From: Niabella sp.
GTDB lineage: Bacteria; Bacteroidota; Bacteroidia; Chitinophagales; Chitinophagaceae
Assembly: GCA_027493055.1 (NCBI GenBank)
Contig: JAPUDO010000011.1
Location: 1-64,000 of the forward strand
Length of the DNA: 64,000 nucleotides
Direction: 5' to 3'
Below are positions 14,252 through 23,440 of the stretch, one piece after another. The translations under genes and the position numbers were made by a program. The first letter of the stretch is position 1, and each line of letters opens with the position of its first letter. Under the pieces are notes generated by a model. It did no database searches. It was not told the DNA's origin and was given only the letters and a program-made list of their open reading frames with translations.

Positions 14252-15403
14252 TCAGTACGGATAATGCTTTATGCCGGAATGGATGATCTGCCTGCATATT
14301 GCTGAACCGGTTTTTACCAGGTTCGGGTAGGTTTGTGTTAAGGCCTCACTCAACGGGGTGCCGGGCTCATTAATGCAGATCAGTTTATTGAAATACTTTC
14401 CCAGTTCCCGGTCTTCCTTTTCAGGTATTTTACCTGCTACCCCTATCACTTTTACGCCTTTTCCCATAGCCATTTTTGCCACGCCAAAAGGTGCTTTGCC
14501 GTCCAGTGTCTGGTGGTCTATAGCGCCTTCACCTGTGATTACCCAATCGGCTTTTTCCAGATGTTGCCCAAAGCCCGTAAGCTCCAAAAAATAGTCGATG
14601 CCCTGTACGATTTCTGCATTACAATAAGCTGCCAATGCCGCTGCAATACCACCGGCGGCACCACCCGATACCAGGGACCTCATCCGGATTCCGGTTGTTT
14701 TTTCGGTAACCGCGTCCAGCCGTGCAAGCGCTTTTTCCAACTCCGTAACCTCTTGCGGGGTTGCCCCTTTTTGGGGGCCAAAAACAGCTGCTGCACCGGC
14801 GGTACCCAGTAATTTATTTTTAACATCACATAGAATAGTAATGCCTGTGCCGGCCAACCGACGGTCTAAAGCTTTAATTGATACAGTCTCCAGGTTTTGC
14901 AGTCCGATTGGCAGATTTTCTATAGAAGTTCCATTTTTATCATAAAAAATAATTCCCAGTTCTTTTAATATTCCCGCCCCGCCGTCCACGGTAGCGCTGC
15001 CACCAATACAAAGAATAATTTGCTTCGCTTTTTTGTCCAGGGCTGCTTTTATTAACTGTCCGCATCCTGCCGTAGTGGCCTTAAGCGGAGCATACGCTTC
15101 GGGCTTTAATAACCGCAGGCCGGAGGCATCTGCCATTTCTATGATGGCCGTCTGCTTTTCCGGTATCCATCCCCAGGGGGCTTGTATGGGTCTTCCCAGC
15201 GGGTCCTTTACATCACAATAAAACGGTACCGCATTAAAATACCGGCATAACAATGTTCCTGTTCCATCGCCCCCATCCCCCACCGGGCAATGACTGATAA
15301 TGCCTTTGAACCTGGCTTTCTGAAATCCTTCAGCAAGAGCGGCGGCCGCCTCACTGGCAGGTAAGCTGTTTTTAAAAGCATTGGGTGCCATTACAATTTT
15401 CAT
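14252..15403 (-). CDS. Glycerate kinase (GlxK/GarK family)
   Basis: A 383-residue protein phosphorylating glycerate (usually to 2-phosphoglycerate in this family). The N-terminus 'MKIVMAPNAFKNSLPASEAAAALAEGF' and 'PVGDGGDGTGTLL' are the family hallmarks, followed by 'IILCIGGSATVDGGAGILKELG' and 'DWVITGEGAIDHQTLDGKAPFGVAKMA'. It is the last gene of the leftward arm (LacI regulator, GntP-type permease, glycerate kinase), with 36 bp between it and the permease. Glycerate arises from tartronate semialdehyde in sugar-acid degradation, which fits a locus for uronic-acid-containing polysaccharide, but the supplying enzymes are not here. Confidence 0.93.
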   Translation of the reverse strand: MKIVMAPNAFKNSLPASEAAAALAEGFQKARFKGIISHCPVGDGGDGTGTLLCRYFNAVPFYCDVKDPLGRPIQAPWGWIPEKQTAIIEMADASGLRLLKPEAYAPLKATTAGCGQLIKAALDKKAKQIILCIGGSATVDGGAGILKELGIIFYDKNGTSIENLPIGLQNLETVSIKALDRRLAGTGITILCDVKNKLLGTAGAAAVFGPQKGATPQEVTELEKALARLDAVTEKTTGIRMRSLVSGGAAGGIAAALAAYCNAEIVQGIDYFLELTGFGQHLEKADWVITGEGAIDHQTLDGKAPFGVAKMAMGKGVKVIGVAGKIPEKEDRELGKYFNKLICINEPGTPLSEALTQTYPNLVKTGSAICRQIIHSGIKHYPY

Positions 15404-15439
15404 CAGTATATTTTTTATGCCTGAAGGCTGATGGATATC

Positions 15440-16777
15440 TCACAATAAAAACAGGGATAGCACATACACGGCTAAAAATCCGGCTACGGCCATCAGCAAC
15501 GAAGCTACGGTAAACACCCTTAGCATGGGCTTTAATTCAAGATCCGCGAAATTCGCAATTACCCAGAAATAAGAATCGTTGACATGAGAAACGGCCATGG
15601 AGCCCGCTCCCATTGCCAATACTGCCAGTATGCGGCCATTGTCAGAGTCCAGGCCCAGCCCGGAAAGAAAAGGAAGCACAATAGAAGCTGCGGTAACAAT
15701 AGCTACGGTGGAGGATCCCTGCGCTGTTTTTAAAATAGCGGTAACCAGGAAGGGGAACAGCAAACCCATGGTATTCAATATTTCTATTCCGGCCAGGTGA
15801 TCCTGAATTTTAAGTGCGCCGATAATAGCGCCGAAAGCAGCTCCTGCCCCAATAATCACCAATATGCCCCCGGCCTTATCTATGCCCTGGTTCATTAATT
15901 TTCCCAGCTCATTTTTTGTCCATTTTTTAGGCACCAGCAATGCCAGCAATAAACCAGCAGAGAGCGCTACAGAAGGGTCGCCGATAATTAAAACAGCTCC
16001 TGGCAGGGAAGTATGGATATCCGGAATATTGGTCAGGATGGCTTTAACCGCTATTAAAGAAATAGGCACCAGTACCGGGATAAAGGAAAGCCATTTTGGC
16101 GGAAGCCCCTGGAGGGTTTCTTCGGTAACTGCCGAGGAATTGCTGTTCATATCCGGGAACTGCCTGCCCTTCCACACGGACCACCCGTATCCTGCAAGCA
16201 TTGCGGGAACCGCAACGATAAGCCCATACAGGATCACCCATCCAAAATCAGCAGTTAAGGTACCGGCAGCGGAAGTGATACCGGGATGAGGAGGAATAAA
16301 ACAATGTACGGCATACAGGCCGGTGGCCAGTGCTGCGCTCATAACAATAGCAGGGGTAGCTGTTTTGCGGATCATGGAGGCATTCAAGCCGCTTAAAACT
16401 ATAAAGCCAGAGTCGCAGAAAATAGGCAATCCCACCATAAATCCTGTAAGGCTTACAGCCAGGACAGAGCGGCGGCGGCCTACCCATTTCAAAATAGTAG
16501 CAGCCATTACCGTGGTGGCGCCGTTAGACTGTAATACCATTCCCAGTGCAGTGCCTACGGCAATGATATAACCCAGCGAGCTCATTATTTTACCAAACCC
16601 CTCTTTCATTGCTGTAAGAATGCTTGTAGTATCCAGCCCGCCGATCCAGCCGGTAACAAGGCAGGACAGGGACAGTGAAAAGAACGGGTGCATTTTATAC
16701 CGGGTGCTGAGCACAATAATGAGCAGGATACCGGTACCCAATGCAAGAATAACAGAAAGAAAGGGAGAGACAAGCAT
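15440..16777 (-). CDS. GntP-family sugar-acid permease
   Basis: A polytopic inner-membrane protein of about 445 residues with a dozen hydrophobic segments. Family motifs are 'GFGKIMSSLGYIIAVGTALGMVLQSNGA', 'GLPIFCDSGFIVL', 'HPGITSAAGTL' and 'GAGSMAVSHVNDSYFWVI'. GntP proteins are proton symporters for gluconate and related acids, such as glycerate or keto-deoxy acids. The ATG at 16777 is preferred over an upstream TTG at 16783. Lying between a LacI regulator and glycerate kinase, it probably imports glycerate or a uronate-derived acid; the substrate is inference. Confidence 0.92.
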   Translation of the reverse strand: MLVSPFLSVILALGTGILLIIVLSTRYKMHPFFSLSLSCLVTGWIGGLDTTSILTAMKEGFGKIMSSLGYIIAVGTALGMVLQSNGATTVMAATILKWVGRRRSVLAVSLTGFMVGLPIFCDSGFIVLSGLNASMIRKTATPAIVMSAALATGLYAVHCFIPPHPGITSAAGTLTADFGWVILYGLIVAVPAMLAGYGWSVWKGRQFPDMNSNSSAVTEETLQGLPPKWLSFIPVLVPISLIAVKAILTNIPDIHTSLPGAVLIIGDPSVALSAGLLLALLVPKKWTKNELGKLMNQGIDKAGGILVIIGAGAAFGAIIGALKIQDHLAGIEILNTMGLLFPFLVTAILKTAQGSSTVAIVTAASIVLPFLSGLGLDSDNGRILAVLAMGAGSMAVSHVNDSYFWVIANFADLELKPMLRVFTVASLLMAVAGFLAVYVLSLFLL

Positions 16778-16845
16778 AACCAATCAAATAAAGAATTGTA
16801 AAATATATCTCCGTTGTTAAAAGGAGTATCGGAATGTAAGCACTG

Positions 16846-17886
16846 TTAATCTCCCATAGGGAACCTGCTGCTTTTTCTTATAATAATATCCGGTGGAAGA
16901 CTTTCCAGCTTATACTCAGTTACAGTACGTTTACTTTCTATAAGATTCAAAAGAAGTGATGCCGCTTTTGTGCCCATTTCAAATGCCGGCTGGCTGATAA
17001 CAGACAAAGCCGGATCGAACAAAGAGGTGTATTTGGAATTATTAAAACCTATTACGCCCATGTCTCCGGGCATATTAATGCCTTTCTTTTTAAGAATGCT
17101 GAACGTTTCGGTAGTTATTTTATCGGCCAGCAAAACCAGCGCATCAGGTTTTTTCTTAGCCATAAGGAGCGCTTCTACGGCCTGTTCTACTTCTTCAACC
17201 AAAAGCCCGCCATGATCGCAATACTTTATTAGAGATTCATCAACTGGTATAGCATGGTCTTCCAGCGCTTTCATATAACCCGCCAGCCGGTCCCTGGTTA
17301 TAGAAAGGTTGGCATTGTTGGCAATTACGGCAATTCTTTTAAATTCATTTTCCAGCAGATGCCCGGTAGCCCTGTAAACACCCGTAAAATTATCAGTAAT
17401 CACCTTATGGGTGTGAATTCCTTCAACCACCCTGTCAAAAAAGACAATAGGCAATCCTTTTTTATGTAGCTGCTCCAGGTTGCTGAAATCATTGGTTTCC
17501 GCTGATACGGATATAATTAGCCCGTCAACAGACCTGGAAACAAGGTAGTCCAGTATCATCTGTTCTCTTTCTACCGACTCTTTACTTTGGGTGATAATGA
17601 CATTATAACCATTTTTATAAGCAATGGACTCAATGCCATTAATTACCTGGCTAAAGAAAGTATTGGCGATTTCAGAAACCACCACGCCAATGGACAGGGT
17701 TCTTTTTTCTTTCAGGCTTAAGGCAACAGGATTGGGGCGGTAATTGATTGCTGCTGCATAATCTCTTATTTTTTTCTTGGTAGCTTCACTGATTTCGTAA
17801 CTGTCTCTTAACGCCCGGGATACGGTGGAAGTGGACAGCCCCAGTGCTTTGGCAATATCCTTTATAGTAGCAGCTTCAAACTTCAT
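16846..17886 (-). CDS. LacI-family transcriptional regulator of the pectin locus
   Basis: A 346-residue repressor. The N-terminal HTH and hinge helix are 'ATIKDIAKALGLSTSTVSRALRDSYEISEATKKKIRDYAAAINYRPNPVALSLK'. A periplasmic-binding-protein-like sensor domain follows ('TLSIGVVVSEIANTFFSQVINGIESIAYKNGYNVIITQS'), ending 'PPDIIIRKS'. It is divergent from the susC gene and co-directional with the permease and glycerate kinase genes. Two near-identical 31-bp elements with an AACGTT centre, the typical LacI-family operator core, lie at its own promoter and at the susC promoter, so it probably controls both arms. The inducer is presumably a pectin breakdown product. Confidence 0.92.
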   Translation of the reverse strand: MKFEAATIKDIAKALGLSTSTVSRALRDSYEISEATKKKIRDYAAAINYRPNPVALSLKEKRTLSIGVVVSEIANTFFSQVINGIESIAYKNGYNVIITQSKESVEREQMILDYLVSRSVDGLIISVSAETNDFSNLEQLHKKGLPIVFFDRVVEGIHTHKVITDNFTGVYRATGHLLENEFKRIAVIANNANLSITRDRLAGYMKALEDHAIPVDESLIKYCDHGGLLVEEVEQAVEALLMAKKKPDALVLLADKITTETFSILKKKGINMPGDMGVIGFNNSKYTSLFDPALSVISQPAFEMGTKAASLLLNLIESKRTVTEYKLESLPPDIIIRKSSRFPMGD

Positions 17887-17926
17887 ATACGCATTGCACC
17901 TTTCTTGCGAAGATAATCAATTATAT

Positions 17927-17957
17927 ATACGATACCGGCAACGTTTGTGTAAATAAA
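17927..17957. promoter_or_regulatory. Predicted LacI operator O1 (regulator side)
   Basis: A 31-bp sequence starting ATACGATACCGGCAACGTTT and continuing TGTGTAAATAAA. It has a 6-bp palindromic AACGTT core typical of LacI-family sites and lies 41 bp before the regulator ATG. It is identical in 30 of 31 positions, and in the same orientation, to the site at 18109-18139. Confidence 0.7.
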
Positions 17958-18108
17958 CCGGCTATACTTTATAAAGTGGAAACTAACCTTTTCAGAAATT
18001 ATCCCTTATTTATATAAAAGCAATACTGAAACCGATTGTATTTTTTTATAGGAAAAACGCATTTTTCAGTACTCTGAAAACACAGTCATATGGTAAAATA
18101 CTTTATGC

Positions 18109-18139
18109 ATACGATACCGGCAACGTTTGCGTAAATAAA
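18109..18139. promoter_or_regulatory. Predicted LacI operator O2 (susC side)
   Basis: Second copy of the 31-bp element, differing from O1 by one base (GTTTGCG versus GTTTGTG). It lies 103 bp upstream of the susC ATG and 182 bp from O1. The distance would allow looping between the two sites. No further copy was found before the PL1 cluster or elsewhere in the locus. Confidence 0.7.
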
Positions 18140-18241
18140 TCCATCCTGTGCCATCCTGCACACAGGAAAAAAGGTTAAACTTGCTGAACGATTGTGGTTC
18201 TGCAAACCAGCTTAACTGATACTAAAATAAAAAAATGCCGT

Positions 18242-21200
18242 ATGAACAGATTATTGTTGACAATGTTGATTGCCCTCTTTTGTATTACTGTAAAGGCTCA
18301 AACGAAACCGATTTCAGGCACTGTATTGGATGATACAGGGCAGCCGCTTGCAGGTGTGAATGTATCTTTGGTCAATACCAGCACAGTTACACAAACTGAT
18401 GATAATGGTAAGTTCACTGTAAGGGTGCCCGAAGCGGGAGAGACCGAACTTACTTTTAGCTTTACAGGCTATATTTCGCAAACACTGGCTGCTGTTAATG
18501 ACATGACCGTAGCTCTTATAAAAAATGTTGTTGCCGGGGATGAAGTAGTGGTGATAGGGTATGGTTCTGCTACCGCCGTACGGGATCTCACCGGCTCTGT
18601 TTCGTCCGTTTCGGGAAAAACCTTGGCCCGTGTTCCTGTGTCTTCGGCTGCAGAGGCTTTACAGGGTAAGGCGGCGGGTGTACAGGTAACCATCGCAGAC
18701 GGCGCTCCGGGCGCCGAAATCAACATTCGTATCAGGGGAGGTACCTCTGTTACTCAAAGTAACGCTCCTCTTTTTATAGTTGACGGATTCCAGGTAGATA
18801 ACATCAATGATATCCCACCAACAGATATTCAGAGTATTGACATTCTTAAAGACGCTTCCTTAACGGCTATTTATGGCGCCCGCGGGGGAAACGGAGTAGT
18901 GGTGGTAACTACCAAGCGTGCCCAGGCTGGTAAACTCAGTGTTACTTTCAACCATAATACCCAGATGAGAACCCTGGTGCGCAAAATTGAGCTGATGGAT
19001 CCTTATGAGTTTGTAAAAGTTCAATATGAATCCGTTGTAGGAAACAATACCAATCGTCAAAAATTCAGGGGCAATTTTGGTAATCCGGCCGATTTTAGCT
19101 TGTATAAAAGATTTGAAGGGAATGACTGGCAGGATGAAATTTTAGGAGGTTCTCCTTTGAGCCATATGTATAATCTTACGCTGAATGGTGGCACACAAAC
19201 CCTGAAGTTTAATACCAGCATCACCCATAATGAGGAGAACGGCGTACTGATTGGCTCCGGCGTTTCGCGTACCAATGTGATTACAAAATTTAATGCTGAT
19301 CTCTCCAAGAATGTGAAGATATCTATCATTCCGCGGTTTACCTACCGCCAGGACAGGGGTGCCGGCGCAGATGCGGTGGGCGGCGGCGGTATTATAGATG
19401 TGCTGCGTTACCGGCCTACCAATGGGCTCAGAGAGTTTTCCTATCTGCCGCAGGAAGATATTGATCCGGAAGATGAGCGATATTTCGCATACACTAACCC
19501 CAAAGGTGATATTGATCAAAACTACAGACGCGGCAATCGCTATGAGTTTACCAACCAGGCTTCTGTTGACTGGAGAATATTGCAGGGGCTTACTTTCCGT
19601 ACTTTGGGTACACAGTATATGGCGTTTAACTATAATGACCGTTTCTGGGGTGATTTAACCTCGGAAGCAAGAAATAACAACGGGCTGCCTATTGTTGAAT
19701 TAACCAACCAAAGACGGAACAAATACGGATGGACCAATACCCTGGAATATAAACGCTCAAAGGATAAACATAATTATACCTTTCTGGTGGGGCAGGAAAT
19801 TTCGAGCATAACACAGTTCAATGCTGTGAATAACTCCCGTTATTTTCCAAAAGCAATTGAACCCAAAAGAGCTATCCGGAACCTGACCCTGGGAACACCC
19901 TGGAAAGCCACATCATTTATAACTTCTCCTGAAAGACTATCCTCCTATTTCGCTCAGGCAAATTATAATTTTGAGCGGAAGTACCTGCTTTCTCTTACTT
20001 ATCGCGCAGATGGCTCTACCAAGTTTGCACCGGGCAATCAATGGGGGTATTTCCCTGCTATTTCGGGCGCCTGGGTGCTGACAGAAGAAAAGTTTATGGC
20101 CGGTCAAAACTTATTTTCACAGCTTAAAGTGCGGGCAGCGGTGGGTAAGTCAGGAAATAACCGTATTACAGATGATATGTGGCGCTATCAGTACGAAATT
20201 AGTGCATCCGGTGGTCCGGGCTGGGGCGAAGCCAACGAAAACGGCTTTGAATACTATATAAATACTGGTGGCAAAACACTTCCTAATCCCAGTATTAAAT
20301 GGGAAACCACACTTACCCGCAACCTGGCTTTCGATATCGGAATGTTCAAAGACCGCTTAACTATTACACCCGAGGTGTACTGGAATACTACAACAGATTT
20401 GCTTTACCTGAGCAATATCCCTACCACCACCGGGTATACACAACAAATGCAAAATATTGGCCAGGTAACCAACCGGGGGTTCGACCTTACTATTAACGCA
20501 CAAATTATTCAACGTAAAAACGGCTACTTCAATACAACATTCACCTTTGGGGCTAACAGAACACGTATCGATAAACTGAATGGCAGGGAGGATGTTATCT
20601 GGATGACTCCTTCCAAAGGATGGAAATCTTCCGAAGCTGATTATATGCTGAAAGTGGGTGACCAGTTAGGGCTTATTTATGGCTATGTGTATGATGGCAT
20701 ATACCGGTTTGATGAATTTGACCTGCAGGGCCTTAACTATGTAGCTAAACCCGGTACCGTAAATAATGATGCACTTTTTGGCACGCAACCAGGCCGGCCC
20801 AAATTCAAAAATTTTGTAGATGATGAAGGTGCAGAGAATGTGGTAAATGAAAAGGACAAGGTTGTTATAGGTAATACCAACCCTAAATTCAGCGGCGGTT
20901 TAAACCTGTTTGGCGGTTGGGGTAATTTTGATATGTCGGCCAACTTCTTTTTCATGTACGGGTTTGATGTGAACAATGCAACGCGTTATACTTTGTCTTC
21001 ATTTGAAAATAACACCAACAACTACTACAATGTGCTGCCCGAGTTTAATGAAAAAGCACGCTGGAGATATGCAGAGGATGTGTATGGAGACAGGTTGATA
21101 AGCGATGCGCGTTATGTGCAGCTATACCAGGAGATGAACGCCAACGCTACAATCTTCAGCCCGGTTGATATTGGTAAGAAAGTAACGCACTCTTACTTTA

Positions 21201-21448
21201 TAGAAGACGGTTCTTTCCTGCGTTTGCAGGATGTAACGGTAGGATATACGTTGCCGAAACATACTTTAGGCCGTGTTAAGCTGAATACGGTGCGCGTATT
21301 CCTTAGCGGTTATAACCTGTTTTTGTGGACTAAATATACAGGGTACGATCCTGAGGTAGATGTGCAAACCGGTCTTACTCCCGGCATAGATTACAACCGT
21401 TATCCAAGAAGCCGGAACTTTTTGGCAGGCATAAACATTACTTTTTAA
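18242..21448 (+). CDS. SusC-like TonB-dependent outer-membrane transporter
   Basis: A 1068-residue receptor from the ATG at 18242, with a signal peptide 'MNRLLLTMLIALFCITVKAQ'. The N-terminal carboxypeptidase-regulatory-like domain is 'ISGTVLDDTGQPLAGVNVSLVNTSTVTQTDDNGKFTV' (residues ~20-95). The TonB-box region is 'DEVVVIGYG', and the SusC-type plug includes 'GKAAGVQVTIADGAPGAEINIRIRGGTSV...PLFIVDGF...IQSIDILKDASLTAIYGARGGNGVVVVTTK'. It imports oligosaccharides with its SusD partner, 38 bp downstream. Enzymes encoded behind it point to pectin oligomers. A predicted LacI operator lies upstream, and no ECF sigma or hybrid two-component gene is adjacent. Confidence 0.96.
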   Translation: MNRLLLTMLIALFCITVKAQTKPISGTVLDDTGQPLAGVNVSLVNTSTVTQTDDNGKFTVRVPEAGETELTFSFTGYISQTLAAVNDMTVALIKNVVAGDEVVVIGYGSATAVRDLTGSVSSVSGKTLARVPVSSAAEALQGKAAGVQVTIADGAPGAEINIRIRGGTSVTQSNAPLFIVDGFQVDNINDIPPTDIQSIDILKDASLTAIYGARGGNGVVVVTTKRAQAGKLSVTFNHNTQMRTLVRKIELMDPYEFVKVQYESVVGNNTNRQKFRGNFGNPADFSLYKRFEGNDWQDEILGGSPLSHMYNLTLNGGTQTLKFNTSITHNEENGVLIGSGVSRTNVITKFNADLSKNVKISIIPRFTYRQDRGAGADAVGGGGIIDVLRYRPTNGLREFSYLPQEDIDPEDERYFAYTNPKGDIDQNYRRGNRYEFTNQASVDWRILQGLTFRTLGTQYMAFNYNDRFWGDLTSEARNNNGLPIVELTNQRRNKYGWTNTLEYKRSKDKHNYTFLVGQEISSITQFNAVNNSRYFPKAIEPKRAIRNLTLGTPWKATSFITSPERLSSYFAQANYNFERKYLLSLTYRADGSTKFAPGNQWGYFPAISGAWVLTEEKFMAGQNLFSQLKVRAAVGKSGNNRITDDMWRYQYEISASGGPGWGEANENGFEYYINTGGKTLPNPSIKWETTLTRNLAFDIGMFKDRLTITPEVYWNTTTDLLYLSNIPTTTGYTQQMQNIGQVTNRGFDLTINAQIIQRKNGYFNTTFTFGANRTRIDKLNGREDVIWMTPSKGWKSSEADYMLKVGDQLGLIYGYVYDGIYRFDEFDLQGLNYVAKPGTVNNDALFGTQPGRPKFKNFVDDEGAENVVNEKDKVVIGNTNPKFSGGLNLFGGWGNFDMSANFFFMYGFDVNNATRYTLSSFENNTNNYYNVLPEFNEKARWRYAEDVYGDRLISDARYVQLYQEMNANATIFSPVDIGKKVTHSYFIEDGSFLRLQDVTVGYTLPKHTLGRVKLNTVRVFLSGYNLFLWTKYTGYDPEVDVQTGLTPGIDYNRYPRSRNFLAGINITF

Positions 21449-21486
21449 TCCAAGATGCTCTTATTACAATATAAATTTTATATAAG

Positions 21487-23418
21487 ATGAGAAAATATAT
21501 TATCCTTCTCAGCACCCTGTTAATACTCCTCACTTCCTGTGAAAAAAGGTTCCTGGAAGTGAGTTCCGATTCGAAATACGAAAACAATTATGTCTTTGGT
21601 AATAAGGATGAAATTAATCGGGTATTAACCGCCGTTTATGCTTCTTTAATGAGTAATGATACTTACGGCAATGCATTCTTCAGCACTTTTGCTTTAAACT
21701 GTGATGTGGAGTTTACGGCCTTCGCAGGTGTACTCCCCAGTGTAAACGGGGAAGACTTCAGGGCTTTTGACGGCGCCCGTCATGCACCTTCCGTTCAGAG
21801 ATTCTGGGATAAGCAATATGAAGGTATAGAACGGGCTAATATCTTTATTGATGGCATCCAGGGCAGCCCGGTGTTTAATAAGGATGATAAAGACCTTACA
21901 CAGCAGTTGGGCGAAGCAAAAGTGCTGAGAGCCATGTTTTACCACGACCTGGTAGTAATGTTTGGCGATGTGCCATTTAATACAAAGCCCACTATGCAGC
22001 TTGGGACAGATTTTGTGATACCGGTTACTGACCGTAATGAGATCCTCAGCTTTCTTATTGAGGATTTGAGAGAGGCAGCTTCGGGCATGAAATATGCAAA
22101 TGGACTGGCACAGGGTGTGGAACGGGCTTCCAGGGAATTTTGCTTTGGCATGATTGCCCGGATAGCCTTAACACGGGGAGGGTATGCCCTGTATCCTGAG
22201 GGAGCCAGCGGTATTATGAAACGGATGCCTGATTATAGAGATTATTACGCGATTGCCATGCAATATGCCGATTCGGTTATTTCATCCGGAACGCATAGCC
22301 TCAATAAATCATACAGGAATGTATTTATTGATGAAACCAACAATATAGTAAGCAATAATGATGACCCTGTTTTTGAGATCCCTTTTTTAAGAAACGGAAG
22401 CAGCGGCAATGTGGGTTATAATACCGGTCCGGCTGTTGGCTCTACCGAGGGTATCACTACCCACATTTGGGGCGCTGCAGGCGGAGGCACAAGGCTGAAT
22501 GCCTTCTACCACTACTCTTTCGATCGTAGTGATATCAGGAAGGACTATACAGTGGGCCAGTGGAGCTATGATGCTGCGGGGCAACCCCAGGTATTGACTG
22601 ACTATAGTATGTACAATAACAAATGGTCAAAACTATGGGCAAATGCGGCAAATGCTTTAGGCAATCAAAGCCAGGGTGGCACCGGTATTAATTTCCCCTA
22701 TATGCGGTATGCCGACATCCTGCTGATGTATGCGGAGGCCGTTAATGAAGTGGAGGGGGGTGTAACCGGCGCAAACGGGGCAAAAGCCATTGATGCTTTC
22801 AAACAGGTGCGCAGGCGGGCATTCCTGGCTGAACACCAGTCGCAGAAAGTAGAAAGCTATACTAATACAGCTGCTGCGTCTAAAGAATCTTTCTTTAATG
22901 CTATAGTACAGGAACGCAAATGGGAATTTGGCGGTGAAAATATGCGCTGGAAAGACCTGGTTCGCTGGAATCTTTATTCCAAAGTAGTGTACGATAGTTT
23001 TATGGAATATCTTATTGTGGCTTCAATGGTTGGCGGCGACTATATGGAGGGTTCCGAAAACTACCAGACGCTTCCTTTTAACAAGTTTTATAAGCGGGCG
23101 CCCAACCCAAGTAATAAAGACATTTATCCCAATACCACTTTGCCCATTATTGAATTTTATAACCCATGGGAAGCGGTGCTGCACCCGGGCACCGGTTGGG
23201 AAATGGCAACCTTTTATAACTGGTATGATGAAAATACTTCCATGCCCAGGGCTCAGATCCTTTATTCCTTCCGTGGCTTTATCAAAGGTGGCTCCGGAGG
23301 TAACTGGGAGTCCTTAAACCGTAATAACCTGCCGCCTGTGCGTTATATACTGCCGTTCCCTAACCAGGCTATTGTAATGAGCAACGGCGTCTATAAAAAT
23401 CAATATGGGTATAATTAA
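21487..23418 (+). CDS. SusD-like surface glycan-binding lipoprotein
   Basis: A 643-residue lipoprotein with signal peptide and lipobox 'ILLTSCEK' (Cys18). It then has 'RFLEVSSDSKYENNYVFGNKDEINRVLTAVYASL', a SusD-like start, and C-terminal RagB/SusD features 'FPYMRYADILLMYAEAVNEV', 'AIDAFKQVRRRAF', 'IVQERKWEFGGENMRWKDLVRWN'. It caps SusC and captures oligosaccharide at the cell surface. The protein is longer than classic SusD (about 550 residues), mainly through insertions in the C-terminal half. It is in the same operon as susC and the beta-helix lipoprotein gene that overlaps its 3' region. Confidence 0.95.
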   Translation: MRKYIILLSTLLILLTSCEKRFLEVSSDSKYENNYVFGNKDEINRVLTAVYASLMSNDTYGNAFFSTFALNCDVEFTAFAGVLPSVNGEDFRAFDGARHAPSVQRFWDKQYEGIERANIFIDGIQGSPVFNKDDKDLTQQLGEAKVLRAMFYHDLVVMFGDVPFNTKPTMQLGTDFVIPVTDRNEILSFLIEDLREAASGMKYANGLAQGVERASREFCFGMIARIALTRGGYALYPEGASGIMKRMPDYRDYYAIAMQYADSVISSGTHSLNKSYRNVFIDETNNIVSNNDDPVFEIPFLRNGSSGNVGYNTGPAVGSTEGITTHIWGAAGGGTRLNAFYHYSFDRSDIRKDYTVGQWSYDAAGQPQVLTDYSMYNNKWSKLWANAANALGNQSQGGTGINFPYMRYADILLMYAEAVNEVEGGVTGANGAKAIDAFKQVRRRAFLAEHQSQKVESYTNTAAASKESFFNAIVQERKWEFGGENMRWKDLVRWNLYSKVVYDSFMEYLIVASMVGGDYMEGSENYQTLPFNKFYKRAPNPSNKDIYPNTTLPIIEFYNPWEAVLHPGTGWEMATFYNWYDENTSMPRAQILYSFRGFIKGGSGGNWESLNRNNLPPVRYILPFPNQAIVMSNGVYKNQYGYN

Positions 23419-23440
23419 TTATCGTATTAAAAAAAGAAAT

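Larger units (their letters stand above)
17887..18241. other. Divergent regulatory region between lacI-type gene and susC
   Basis: A 355-bp A/T-rich intergenic region with no gene. It contains the two 31-bp direct repeats described separately, one near each divergent gene. The frame upstream of susC from 18194 is in frame with it but reads 'VLQTSLTDTKIKKC' and lacks signal-peptide character, so it is taken as leader. Confidence 0.7.
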
